From positions 1 through 32,137 of the forward strand of contig CAIPUA010000345.1 of NCBI GenBank assembly GCA_903868115.1: DNA of 32,137 bases, given 5' to 3'. Below are positions 19,475-28,578 of the stretch, one piece after another. The position numbers were made by a program, and so were the translations under genes. Under the pieces are notes generated by a model that was not told the origin of the DNA, made no database searches, and worked only from the letters and a program-made list of their open reading frames with translations. The first letter of the stretch is position 1, and each line of letters begins with the position of its first letter. The DNA is from an uncultured Holophagaceae bacterium (lineage in GTDB: Bacteria > Acidobacteriota > Holophagae > Holophagales > Holophagaceae).

Positions 19475-20824
19475 CTGATCGGTGGAATCGGGTAACACTT
19501 CGATCCGGTTGCGCCCCTTGTGCTTGGCCGCATAGAGAGACTGGTCCACGGCGCCAAAAAGAGAAATGGGGCTGTGCCCCTTCGGTCCACCCACGCCGAA
19601 GCTCATCGTTGGGAAGACGGTCTGGCCTGACTCCAGCACGATGGGGTTCTCGTCGATCCTCCGCCTGAGCTTCTCTGCCACATCGGCCCCGGCCTGGAGA
19701 GTGGTCTCCATCAGGAGGATCGCGAATTCCTCACCACCGATGCGGAAGGCCAAATCGGATCTTCGAATTGCGCACCGCATGCTCTCTGCCAGAGATCGGA
19801 GAACCTCGTCGCCCACTAGGTGCCCGAAGCGGTCGTTGATCAGCTTGAAGTAGTCCAGATCTCCTATTACCAGCACGAAGGCGCGCCGATGGCGTTCCCA
19901 TTGGTTGAACGCGTTCTCGAGGTTCTGATCGAAGGCCCGGCGGTTGAGGAGCCCCGTAAGTGGATCTGTCAGAACCTCGTTCCGGAGAGCGGCTGCCTCC
20001 ATCTCAAGCATGAGTCGACGCTCGCGAAGATCACTGATCTGGAACTTGAATTCCTGCTGAATCCGCGTGGCATGCATCCATTCCAAACCCCTACGGCAGG
20101 CGTGGAGCAGACGGGGTGGGGAGAGCGGAAGGGTCAGCCAGTCCATGGCTCCAGCCAGGAGCAGCGTCCGCTGGAGGGCCTGACGCGGGGCTTTGCCGAG
20201 AAGGATGACATAGGGAGCCGACTCGTGCTCCCGCATAGCCTGAAGCGCAGCCAGGGTCCGGCCACCCGTGGCATCCACGCCGAGCAGCAGGACGGGCGCC
20301 TTGAGTTGCCGCTGAACCTCCGGGAGATCCTTGAGGGAAGCCGTGGTCAAGTCATAGCCGAAGTGATCCACAAGGCTCTGGATCCGACGCGCGAGTTCGA
20401 TGCGCAGGCCAACGGCGAGGAACGGAACCATCGGGCAACTTTCACGCATGCCGTCCGCATCCACCGCCGGGCCCAGGCTGTTCAGAAGGCGCTGGAGGCT
20501 ATCGCCCGCCAGGATGTAGCCATCCACGTCGGTGGCGTGGATCCTGGGTAGTTCCTCCTCCATGGGAGGCCCGTCGAAGATGAGGAAGATGGGGAGATTC
20601 TGGAAGAGGGCCCGAGATTCTCTCCGGAGCAGCGTACAGAAGCGGATGCCATCCAGGGGATCCCCGACGGCATCCACCAGAATGAGCTGGGTTTGGCTCC
20701 AGGCCTCGGACGCGAGGGCGTCTAAATGATCCTGGACATGCAGAACCCGGTTGCCCGCCCCCTCAAAGGCAGTTCGCAAACGCTCCACTAAGTCAGCGTG
20801 CTTCGTGATGGCCAGGATATTCAT
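19463..20824 (-). CDS. GGDEF diguanylate cyclase with N-terminal degenerate receiver-like regions
   Basis: LTDPLTGLLNRRAFDQNLENAF, GDLDYFKLINDRFGHLVGDEVL, RRSDLAFRIGGEEF (active site plus RxxD I-site), SLYAAKHKGRN. ATG at 20824 (MNILAITKHADLVERL) preferred; the ORF-track extension to 21154 reads through the repeat element. Confidence 0.92.
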   Translation of the reverse strand: MNILAITKHADLVERLRTAFEGAGNRVLHVQDHLDALASEAWSQTQLILVDAVGDPLDGIRFCTLLRRESRALFQNLPIFLIFDGPPMEEELPRIHATDVDGYILAGDSLQRLLNSLGPAVDADGMRESCPMVPFLAVGLRIELARRIQSLVDHFGYDLTTASLKDLPEVQRQLKAPVLLLGVDATGGRTLAALQAMREHESAPYVILLGKAPRQALQRTLLLAGAMDWLTLPLSPPRLLHACRRGLEWMHATRIQQEFKFQISDLRERRLMLEMEAAALRNEVLTDPLTGLLNRRAFDQNLENAFNQWERHRRAFVLVIGDLDYFKLINDRFGHLVGDEVLRSLAESMRCAIRRSDLAFRIGGEEFAILLMETTLQAGADVAEKLRRRIDENPIVLESGQTVFPTMSFGVGGPKGHSPISLFGAVDQSLYAAKHKGRNRIEVLPDSTDQSLP

Positions 20825-20914
20825 GGGGAATCGAGAATCGAAAAAGCCTAGGGAGGAGCAGGATAACCGGAAGAGGTGGGCATGGAAGGCGTGATCGTTA
20901 GACAGCGCCTTAGT

Positions 20915-21179
20915 GGCTGTCACGAAATAACTATAGTGATTGTGCAGGGCGCCGGGCAAGCCTGGGTAGGAGATGGCCCGCAGGCATGGTGGTTCCCCGT
21001 CAAGGGCCATCGACAACACCAGGCGCCGCCCGCCGCCCAGCACCCGTAGGGCTGGTGGCCATCCGCGCGCCCGACTGCGTCGACCGGCTCGAAGGATGTC
21101 CCGCATCCCCCCTCGCCGCTCTCCTTGTCGGATCACGCGGCTGACTACCAGCAATCATCATAGTTATTCCGTGACAGCC
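20915..21179. mobile_element. ~265-bp MITE-like element with 28-bp imperfect terminal inverted repeats
   Basis: Left TIR 20915-20942 GGCTGTCACGAAATAACTATAGTGATTG; right 21152-21179 CAATCATCATAGTTATTCCGTGACAGCC; 25/28 complementarity. Flanks CCTTA (20908-20912) and CCTTA (21180-21184). No recognisable transposase inside. Confidence 0.75.
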
Positions 21180-21185
21180 CCTTAA

Positions 21186-22160
21186 TTACTCAGTGAACCC
21201 CTGTTCCCCTAGCCAGCGCTCAGCGTCGATAGCGGCCATGCATCCGCTACCGGCGGCCGTGATGGCCTGCCGATAAACATGGTCCTGCACATCACCACAG
21301 GCGAACACCCCGGGGATACCCGTTCGGCTCGATCCCTTTTCGACCGCAAGGTAACCCTTCTCATCCAGGGCGAGTTGTCCCTGGAACAGGTCGGTGTTGG
21401 GTTTATGCCCGATGGCGAGGAAAAGGCCGTCCACGGGCAGTTCTGAAAAATTTCCATCCACGGTGTCTTGCAATCTTAGGGCGCGGATCTTCTCCACTTT
21501 GTCGCCCATGGGCGTCTCGACCGTGGCGGTCAGGATGTCCTCCACCACCTTGTTCCAGCAGAAGGCTATTTTCTCGTTCCTTGTGGCCCGCTCCTGCATC
21601 GCCTTGGAGGCCCGCAGCTTGTCACGGCGATGAATGAGATTCACCTTGGAGGCGAACTTCGTGAGGTAGACAGCCTCTTCCAGAGCCGTGTCGCCTCCTC
21701 CCACCACGGCGATCTCCTTCCCTCGAAAAAAGAATCCATCACAGGTGGCACAGGCGGAAACCCCACCACCGCTGCGCGACAGCGCCTCGTCCTTGCCGAT
21801 ACCCATCCATTTCGCAGAGGCCCCGGTGGCGATGATCACAGAATCGCTGGTGTACTCGCCCTGGTCGGTAGCGATACGAAAGGGGCGCTGTTGAAGGTCC
21901 ACCTGCACCACGGTTTCGCTCTTGATGACCGTGCCGAAGCGGAGTACCTGATGACGCATCTCGTCCATCAATTCGGGCCCAATCACCCCGTCCTTGAAGC
22001 CAGGAAAATTTTCGACCTCGGTGGTCATGGTTAGCTGTCCACCCGGTTGGGCACCCTCGAAGATCACGGGGAAAAGGTTGGCGCGGGACGTGTAGACCGC
22101 AGCCGTGTAGCCCGCAGGTCCGGTCCCGATGATGATGACCTTGTGATGGGAGATAGGCAT
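21186..22160 (-). CDS. trxB: Thioredoxin-disulfide reductase
   Basis: KVIIIGTGPAGYTAAVYTSRANLFPVIFEGAQPGGQLTMTTEVENFPGF, CATCDGFFFRGKEIAVVGGGDTALEEAVYL, GVFACGDVQDHVYRQAITAAGSGCMAAIDAERWL. ATG at 22160. Confidence 0.98.
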   Translation of the reverse strand: MPISHHKVIIIGTGPAGYTAAVYTSRANLFPVIFEGAQPGGQLTMTTEVENFPGFKDGVIGPELMDEMRHQVLRFGTVIKSETVVQVDLQQRPFRIATDQGEYTSDSVIIATGASAKWMGIGKDEALSRSGGGVSACATCDGFFFRGKEIAVVGGGDTALEEAVYLTKFASKVNLIHRRDKLRASKAMQERATRNEKIAFCWNKVVEDILTATVETPMGDKVEKIRALRLQDTVDGNFSELPVDGLFLAIGHKPNTDLFQGQLALDEKGYLAVEKGSSRTGIPGVFACGDVQDHVYRQAITAAGSGCMAAIDAERWLGEQGFTE

Positions 22161-22359
22161 GGAGCAACCTCGGGGTGCGGGTGGATGACGCAGGAAGGCG
22201 AAGCCGGCTCGGAGAGTGGGACGCCCACCTGTGGCCATTCTAGCCGGGGACGAGATCCCACCCCTGTATGAGATATGCGGCAAATTCACCGAGCCAGACA
22301 GGAGCGGGCCTGTTCAGCGGGTGCCTGGGCCAATACACTCGAGGCATGGTCCTTCGCGC

Positions 22360-24036
22360 ATGAATCCCCGCCCCTGGCGCCTTCGACGTGCCATCCCACC
22401 CGGGCAGGAACCCTGGGCGCCCCTCCAGAGTGCCTACGGCCTGTCGCGAGCGGCCGCGCGCCTAGCCTGGCTGCGGGGAGAAGATTCGATCGAGGCATTG
22501 GCCTGGCGCATCACTCCCGACTGGTCCAGGACTCACGACCCATTCCTCCTGACCGGCATGGGCCAGGCCGTGGAGCGAATCCGTCGCGCCCTCCGCACGG
22601 ACGAGCGCGTAGTCGTGTACGGAGACTATGACGTGGATGGTGTCACCGCCACAGCCCTGCTGGTGCGAGTGTTGGAGAAACTGGGCGGGCGCCCGGAATT
22701 CTTCATTCCCAATCGTTTCAACGATGGCTACGGCTTGCATTTGGAGTGCATCCGAGAACTCCGGGAGGCCGGAGGACCCGGGTTATTCATCTCGGTCGAT
22801 TGTGGAATCCGCTCCCTCGAGGAAGTTTCCGCGAGCTCTGATCTGGGCATCGACTGGATTGTCACGGATCACCATTCCATGGGCCCGGCGCTGCCTCCCG
22901 CCATCGCGGTCCTCCATCCCACGATGGGAGATCATCCCAACCGCTCCTTGGCCGGCGTTGGCGTAGCCTTTAAGTTGGGACAAGCCCTTCTCGATGCGGT
23001 GCCTTCCCCTAAAGAAACCGAGATTCCCTTCCTGGATGGGCTGCTCAAACTGGTCGCTCTCGGCAGCATCGCGGACATGGTGCCACTAACTGGCGAAAAC
23101 GCCCTGCTGGTCAAGCGCGGTCTCAGGGCTCTTGGCGGTCCCAACGGTCCCGGGCTCGTGGAACTGTTCAAGGCGGCGCGGATCGAAGGCATCCCAAGGG
23201 CTTCCGAAATCGCCTTCAGTGTGGCGCCGCGTTTGAATGCGGTGGGCCGGATGGGGGGAGCCGAGGATGCCGTGCGGCTCTTGCTGACGCGCGATCCTGT
23301 GGAAGCCCGGCGGCTCGCTGAGCGAGTAGAGTCGCTCAATCGGTCCCGCAAGGCGGTTCAGGATGAACTCCTCGCACACCTGCCGCTTCCGGATGGCGAG
23401 GCCTTCGATCTGGTCGTCTCGGAAGGGGCTCACAAGGGCGTTCTCGGCATCGCGGCAGCTCGGAGAATGAAAGAAAGCGGCCTCCCGACGGGTGTGGGAA
23501 CCGTCATTGAAGGGGTGGCCCACTGTTCCCTCCGGGCCCCGGAAGGCTTTGATCTGAACGAGTTGCTCACGCTTGTTCAGCCCTTCCTGCGCTCGGGCGG
23601 CGGCCATCGCGCGGCCGCCGGCATTACCTTCGAGGTCTCCCGCCTCCCCTTCATCCGGCAGGCGCTGGCTCGGGGGGCCGCCCTCCAGGCCTCGACCCGC
23701 GTGGTCCAGGGACTCGCGGTGGAGGGTCTCGGGATTGAGCAGATACCGATCGCGGAAGAACTGACCGCCCTAGAGCCCTTCGGCCAAGGCTTTCCAGTGC
23801 CGATGGTTCTATTGGAAGGGCGCCTGCTCGAGCCGAGCACTTCCTTCGGGCAGGGTCATGAAAAGTTCCGTCTGGATGGGATCGAGGATGGGTTCACCTG
23901 GTTTTTTGGAGGAGAACAGGCGTCCCGGCTCAAGGTGGGGCAATCTTTTCGCATCGCTGCATCGCCACAGGATCATCCTCGATGGGGTCGCTCCTGGAGG
24001 GTGGACACATTGCTGGACCAAGAGGAAGCTCCATGA
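22360..24036 (+). CDS. recJ: Single-stranded-DNA-specific exonuclease RecJ
   Basis: VVVYGDYDVDGVTATALLVRVLEKLGG, FISVDCGIRSLEE, DWIVTDHHSMGPALPPAIAVLHP, GSIADMVPLTGENALLVKRGL, GGGHRAAAGITF; start ATG 22360. Confidence 0.96.
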   Translation: MNPRPWRLRRAIPPGQEPWAPLQSAYGLSRAAARLAWLRGEDSIEALAWRITPDWSRTHDPFLLTGMGQAVERIRRALRTDERVVVYGDYDVDGVTATALLVRVLEKLGGRPEFFIPNRFNDGYGLHLECIRELREAGGPGLFISVDCGIRSLEEVSASSDLGIDWIVTDHHSMGPALPPAIAVLHPTMGDHPNRSLAGVGVAFKLGQALLDAVPSPKETEIPFLDGLLKLVALGSIADMVPLTGENALLVKRGLRALGGPNGPGLVELFKAARIEGIPRASEIAFSVAPRLNAVGRMGGAEDAVRLLLTRDPVEARRLAERVESLNRSRKAVQDELLAHLPLPDGEAFDLVVSEGAHKGVLGIAAARRMKESGLPTGVGTVIEGVAHCSLRAPEGFDLNELLTLVQPFLRSGGGHRAAAGITFEVSRLPFIRQALARGAALQASTRVVQGLAVEGLGIEQIPIAEELTALEPFGQGFPVPMVLLEGRLLEPSTSFGQGHEKFRLDGIEDGFTWFFGGEQASRLKVGQSFRIAASPQDHPRWGRSWRVDTLLDQEEAP

Positions 24037-25754
24037 GGCTATGGAGCCTGCTGAGTACCCGGAACCCGGTGTGGAAATACGCGGGGTGGGCGATCCTCAT
24101 CGCTGTGGCGGGCCTGAGCGGTCTCTTCCTTGTTCTCGGGCCGCGCCCCCTCTCACCGAAATCGAGGGGCGATATCTTCCACGGCACCGAAGGAAAATTT
24201 GGCACCATCACCGAACAACTTGGAGAGGGCCGGATTTTCATCCTCGACTACGACACGGTCGTGGGTGACCAGGAGAACCTGGAATTGTCGAATGTGAGAG
24301 CCCGGCTCCATGAGCCCGCGACCCTATGGCGCATGAAATCCCCTGCCGGGATTCGATCCACCGGAAGATGGACGCTTCAGGGTCCGATGGAAGTTGAAGC
24401 CAGTGCACCGGTTTCAGAGCTTTTGCAGGGGCGGGGGACCATCCCGGGGCAGGGTCCGGCACTTCTTTGGGAGCACGGCATCTGGAGAGGGCTCGCGCCC
24501 CTGGAGTGGCAGGATCTGGAGGGGCAGGGAAAGGGGCGTTGGCATTTTCCGGCTGGTTGGCGCAGAGATCTCGATGGCCGTTTCGTCGTTGAAAAGGGGA
24601 CGGTGGTCTGGGAGGCCACCGATCCCGGTATGGTTAGGCGCATGCAGGCGGAGCGGCTTTGGCTGACCCTCGGCTTCAGCGAGGGCCATCTTGATCAGGT
24701 GATGGCTCAACTGGAAGGCGGAAGGATATGGGCCGGCAGCGCGGATTTGGATGGGAATGCCATTCGGTGGTCGGCTCCGCTCCGTTTCGAACGGGAGGAC
24801 GGCTGGCACGGGGATGCCGAGGGTGCCCGAGCCCCTCGACCCGAGAAGGGCCAACCCCTTGACAAGGTTGAACTAAAGGCATTTCAAGCCGCCCGCGCGG
24901 TAAAGGGTGGTGCGGAAAACCTTCAGGCCGAGGGCGCCCGGTGGTCCCCTGCGGGCCTGAGGATGGAAGGAAGTGTGCGATGGGAACAACCGCTCGATGG
25001 CGACCGCCTCGTCCTGCGTTCACCCCGCATCTTCATCCGCGAAGGAGTCGGGCCAGATCTTCCGGAGGCCCTGCCTGTTGGGGAGGCCTGGGCGGAAGGT
25101 CACCCGGTCCTGAGTTGGGGCGCGAGGAGCCTGAGCAGCCCGCAGATGCAGGTCCGCCGGATGGAACGGACTTGGCGCATCCAGGCCCCGGTACTCGGTC
25201 GTGGAGAGCAGGGGACCTTCACTGCGGGTGCGGGAAACGGATCCCCGCACCGTTGGGAATTCGAGGGTCCCGTGAAGGCAAGCCTCCTCAATGGGGGCAG
25301 CCTTCGCGGGGACAGATTGCTTTGGGAAGCTGACACCTGGACCTTCACGGGCAACCCGGCGACCTGGAGTCGGGTTCGGGAAAGACTTTCGGGCCCTCGG
25401 ATCGTTCGGAAAGGCCTCGCAGTCGTCTTCCCGGATGGTGTCACCGGCGCACTGGTCTCTCTGGACGGGGATTTCATGGTCCGGGCAGACCGGGCCGACT
25501 ATCAGTCCGGCGAGGTCCAGTTGTCCGGGCGAGTGGAATGCCAAGGTCGCGGCTGGCGCTTGCATGCGGATCGCATCTCGGTAAGGCTGGGCCCTGGGAA
25601 CATGGTGAAACAGGTCGTTGCCAAAGGTTCCGTCGCGTTGAGGGGTCGAATGGGCGAAGGATGGGGCGAGTCATTAGAACTGGATCCCGATCCGAATTCC
25701 CCCAAGGCTCGTTGGCTAGGTCGTGTCAGAGGCTTGGCCGAGGTAAAACCATGA
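24033..25754 (+). CDS. Large LptC-like protein with C-terminal OstA/LptA-like region
   Basis: ATGA overlap with recJ stop; N-terminal single TM (YAGWAILIAVAGLSGLFLVLGP), then LptC-like region; C-terminal DFMVRADRADYQSGEVQLSGRVECQGRGWRLHADRISVRLGPGNMVKQVVAKGSVALRG resembles OstA repeats; directly upstream of lptB. Confidence 0.75.
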   Translation: MRLWSLLSTRNPVWKYAGWAILIAVAGLSGLFLVLGPRPLSPKSRGDIFHGTEGKFGTITEQLGEGRIFILDYDTVVGDQENLELSNVRARLHEPATLWRMKSPAGIRSTGRWTLQGPMEVEASAPVSELLQGRGTIPGQGPALLWEHGIWRGLAPLEWQDLEGQGKGRWHFPAGWRRDLDGRFVVEKGTVVWEATDPGMVRRMQAERLWLTLGFSEGHLDQVMAQLEGGRIWAGSADLDGNAIRWSAPLRFEREDGWHGDAEGARAPRPEKGQPLDKVELKAFQAARAVKGGAENLQAEGARWSPAGLRMEGSVRWEQPLDGDRLVLRSPRIFIREGVGPDLPEALPVGEAWAEGHPVLSWGARSLSSPQMQVRRMERTWRIQAPVLGRGEQGTFTAGAGNGSPHRWEFEGPVKASLLNGGSLRGDRLLWEADTWTFTGNPATWSRVRERLSGPRIVRKGLAVVFPDGVTGALVSLDGDFMVRADRADYQSGEVQLSGRVECQGRGWRLHADRISVRLGPGNMVKQVVAKGSVALRGRMGEGWGESLELDPDPNSPKARWLGRVRGLAEVKP

Positions 25755-26491
25755 CGGAAATGCAAGACTGCCGCCTGGAGGCCCGTAACCTCTTCAAATC
25801 CTATGGCGACCGCACGGTGGTCAGAGGCGTTTCGCTGGAAGTTTCCTCGGGAGAGGTGGTGGGGCTCCTCGGTCCGAATGGGGCGGGGAAGACCACTACC
25901 TTTTATATGGTCGTGGGCGTGGAGGCCCCCGACGATGGCCAAATCTTATGGTGGGGCAGGGACATCACATCCATGCCCATGCACCGGAGGGCCCGCAAAG
26001 GTATCGGTTACCTTCCGCAGGAAGCGAGCGTTTTTCGGGGACTGACGGTGTGGGAAAACCTCATGGCCCTCGGGGAGTTCCAACACATTCCGAAAGCCGA
26101 ACAGCGGGAACGCTGCGAACGCCTTCTGGTGGAGTTTCACTTGCACAAGGTCCGGAACACCCTTGGCATGAGCCTCTCCGGTGGAGAACGACGGCGTTGC
26201 GAGATGGCCAGGGCCCTGGTCACCAGTCCGAAAATCATGCTTCTTGATGAGCCCTTTGCCGGTGTCGACCCGAAATCCGTTATGGAGATCCAGGGCCTCA
26301 TCGATGACCTGAAGAATCGTGGGATCGGCGTACTTATTACCGACCACAATGTTCGAGAGACCTTGCAGATAGCCGACCGAGCCTATATCTTGGCGGATGG
26401 GATGATCATGAAACACGGACTGCCGCAGGAAATCGCAGAGGACCCGGACATTCGCCGGGTCTATCTCGGCGATCGATTCAGGCTGGACTAG
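25751..26491 (+). CDS. lptB: LPS export ABC transporter ATP-binding protein LptB
   Basis: Walker A GLLGPNGAGKTTTFYMVVG, ARKGIGYLPQEASVFRGLTVWENLMA, signature LSGGERRRCEMARAL, Walker B IMLLDEPFAGVDPKSV; ATG 25751 overlaps preceding TGA. Confidence 0.97.
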   Translation: MTEMQDCRLEARNLFKSYGDRTVVRGVSLEVSSGEVVGLLGPNGAGKTTTFYMVVGVEAPDDGQILWWGRDITSMPMHRRARKGIGYLPQEASVFRGLTVWENLMALGEFQHIPKAEQRERCERLLVEFHLHKVRNTLGMSLSGGERRRCEMARALVTSPKIMLLDEPFAGVDPKSVMEIQGLIDDLKNRGIGVLITDHNVRETLQIADRAYILADGMIMKHGLPQEIAEDPDIRRVYLGDRFRLD

Positions 26492-26500
26492 GGGCGATCC

Positions 26501-28072
26501 ATGGCGAACCTGGGTCCGAACCTTTCCCATCGGCTTTTCCAGAGCCAGACCTTGGCCCTGACACCAGCCATGCAGCTCAAGCTGAAGCTCTGGCAGATGA
26601 ATTTGCTGGAACTCAGCCAGACCATTGAGCGGGAGCTTGAGGAAAACCCTCTCCTAGAACTCGTGGAAAACGGGGACGAAACCCCGAGTCTGGAAGCCAT
26701 CGAGGAAGGCCACGATTCCGAGGTGCTGGAAGAATCCGCCCCTGCGGAGGGATCTGAAATGCCGGAAGGGGTCGATTCTGTCGACCTCGGCCCCCTGTTG
26801 GACGCCGCTGCGGAAATGAACCCGGACACCAATCTCGAAGGGTTCACGGAAGAAGGGGTCGCCCAAGTTCAGGAAACCGATATGGGCGCCGAAAATTCTT
26901 GGGACGCGGACATTCCAAGAACGAGTAGCCTTCCTGACGATGAACGCTCCAGTTGGGAGGATCGCCTCACGAACACGGAGACCCTGCAGGAGCACCTTCT
27001 TTCCCAGCTCTACCAAACCATGGAGGTGGAGGATCCCCGGGCACCGATGCTGGAACGCCTCATCGATCGTGTGGACGCAAAGGGATTTTTGAGGCTGGAC
27101 CCTGATCAGGGCCTTGAGACTTCTCCCGCCGAACTGTCCCAGGAACTGGGTATCGAAATTCCGATCCTCCTGGATTTCATTGAGATCCTGCAGGAATTTG
27201 ATCCATCTGGGGTCGGCTGTTTCACGGTAAAGGAAAGCCTCCTTTTGCAACTCCGGCACGCCGGTGCCGAACCCGATGACTTGGCGGTCCAGATCATCGA
27301 GAAACATTCAGAACTGCTTTCTCAGCGAGATAATGTCCGCCTTCGGAAGGCTCTGGGGTGCACAGAAGACGAGTTGAACGAGGCATTGACGATCCTTCGT
27401 CATCTTCACCCTGCGCCGGGCCGGGCTTTTGACCCCGAATCGGAGCGTGTGGTCAAGCCTGATGTCGTGGTGCTCAAGGGTGAGGACGGCAACTGGCGGA
27501 TCTATCTCAACGATGAGGGCATGCCCAGGCTCAAGGTCAATCGGGAGTACAAGTCCTTCTTGGCTTCCGCCGAAGGCAAGGGCGACAAGGATTTCATCCG
27601 CGACAAGTATCGTAGCGCCCGCGACTTCATCCGTGGCGTGGAAGATCGTAATCGAACCGTCCTGCGGGTCGCCAAGTCCATTGTGGAACTTCAGCAGAAA
27701 TTCCTGGAACGGGGCATCGAGGAACTCCGTCCTATGGTGCTCAGGGATGTGGCGGAAGCAACCGGGTTCCACGAGTCCACCATTTCCCGCGTCGTGAAGG
27801 CCAAGACGATTCACACTCCCCAAGGTTTTTTTGATCTGAATTATTTTTTCAGCGCCTCGCTGGGTTCCGCCAATGGGGATGATGTTTCGGCAACCGTAGT
27901 TAAGCACAAGCTCAAGGCTCTGGTGCAGGCTGAAGATCCATCAAAACCCTTGAGCGATGAGACGATCGCCCGCCTGCTGGAGCGAGATGGCATCAAGGTC
28001 GCTCGGCGAACCGTGAACAAATACCGAGAAGAGATGAAGATTCCTCCAGCTTCGCGGAGACGGCGTCGATGA
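26501..28072 (+). CDS. rpoN: RNA polymerase sigma-54 factor
   Basis: N-terminal LALTPAMQLKLKLWQMNLLELSQTIERELEENPLLE; VLRDVAEATGFHESTISRVVKAKTIHTPQGFFDLNYFFS; C-terminal RpoN box IKVARRTVNKYREEMKIPPASRRRR. Confidence 0.98.
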   Translation: MANLGPNLSHRLFQSQTLALTPAMQLKLKLWQMNLLELSQTIERELEENPLLELVENGDETPSLEAIEEGHDSEVLEESAPAEGSEMPEGVDSVDLGPLLDAAAEMNPDTNLEGFTEEGVAQVQETDMGAENSWDADIPRTSSLPDDERSSWEDRLTNTETLQEHLLSQLYQTMEVEDPRAPMLERLIDRVDAKGFLRLDPDQGLETSPAELSQELGIEIPILLDFIEILQEFDPSGVGCFTVKESLLLQLRHAGAEPDDLAVQIIEKHSELLSQRDNVRLRKALGCTEDELNEALTILRHLHPAPGRAFDPESERVVKPDVVVLKGEDGNWRIYLNDEGMPRLKVNREYKSFLASAEGKGDKDFIRDKYRSARDFIRGVEDRNRTVLRVAKSIVELQQKFLERGIEELRPMVLRDVAEATGFHESTISRVVKAKTIHTPQGFFDLNYFFSASLGSANGDDVSATVVKHKLKALVQAEDPSKPLSDETIARLLERDGIKVARRTVNKYREEMKIPPASRRRRR

Positions 28073-28161
28073 GGAGAAGGAACCCGAAACATCCCTGTCA
28101 CGCATGATTGGATTTCTGCGTTTCCCCCGGGCCTTTTGGCCCTTTCCATAAGGAGTCCGCG

Positions 28162-28494
28162 ATGAAGGTCCTCTTCACCGGCCGCCATGTAGAGGTTTCG
28201 GAAGCACTTCGCATTTTCGCGGAAGAACGCTTTCAGAAAATGCTCCCCTACCTGGACGACATCATCGATGTCCACGTCACCCTCAGCGTGGAAAAGCACC
28301 GACACATGGCGGAAGTTTCCGTCAAGACTCGTGGCGGTGATTTCTTTGCGAGCACTGAGACGGATGACATGTATGTGAGCCTCTCCCAGGCCCTTGATAA
28401 GCTTGAGACCCAGGCCCACAAACATGCCGGGAAACAACAGGCCAGTTTGAAGAACGGAGTCAAGGAAAAGGCTCCGGTTGAAGCATCCGAATGA
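28162..28494 (+). CDS. hpf: Ribosome hibernation promoting factor (HPF/RaiA family)
   Basis: MKVLFTGRHVEVSEALRIFAEERFQKMLPYLDDIIDVHVTLSVEKHRHMAEVSVKTRGGDFFASTETDDMYVSLSQALDKLETQAHKHAGK; aaggag SD; canonical position after rpoN. Confidence 0.95.
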   Translation: MKVLFTGRHVEVSEALRIFAEERFQKMLPYLDDIIDVHVTLSVEKHRHMAEVSVKTRGGDFFASTETDDMYVSLSQALDKLETQAHKHAGKQQASLKNGVKEKAPVEASE

Positions 28495-28512
28495 ATGGAT
28501 GAATGAAAAGGG

Positions 28513-28538
28513 CAGGGGCACGGGTTTCCGGGCCCCTG
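28513..28538 (+). terminator. Terminator-like hairpin after hpf
   Basis: CAGGGGC (28513-28519) / GCCCCTG (28532-28538) followed by GTTATTGTTG; weak T-tract. Confidence 0.4.
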
Positions 28539-28578
28539 GTTATTGTTGCGTTGACCCGATTTCACGGTAGAGGTTCCC

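Noticed and set aside
20825-21154. 110-aa N-terminal extension of the GGDEF ORF through the repeat element
   Set aside because: The extension translates the MITE-like sequence; MNILAITKHADL at 20824 is a natural receiver-like start.
28129-28142. GGGCCTTTTGGCCC hairpin upstream of hpf as a riboswitch or attenuator
   Set aside because: Only 5-bp stem with a short T run; too weak to support more than a trivial local structure.
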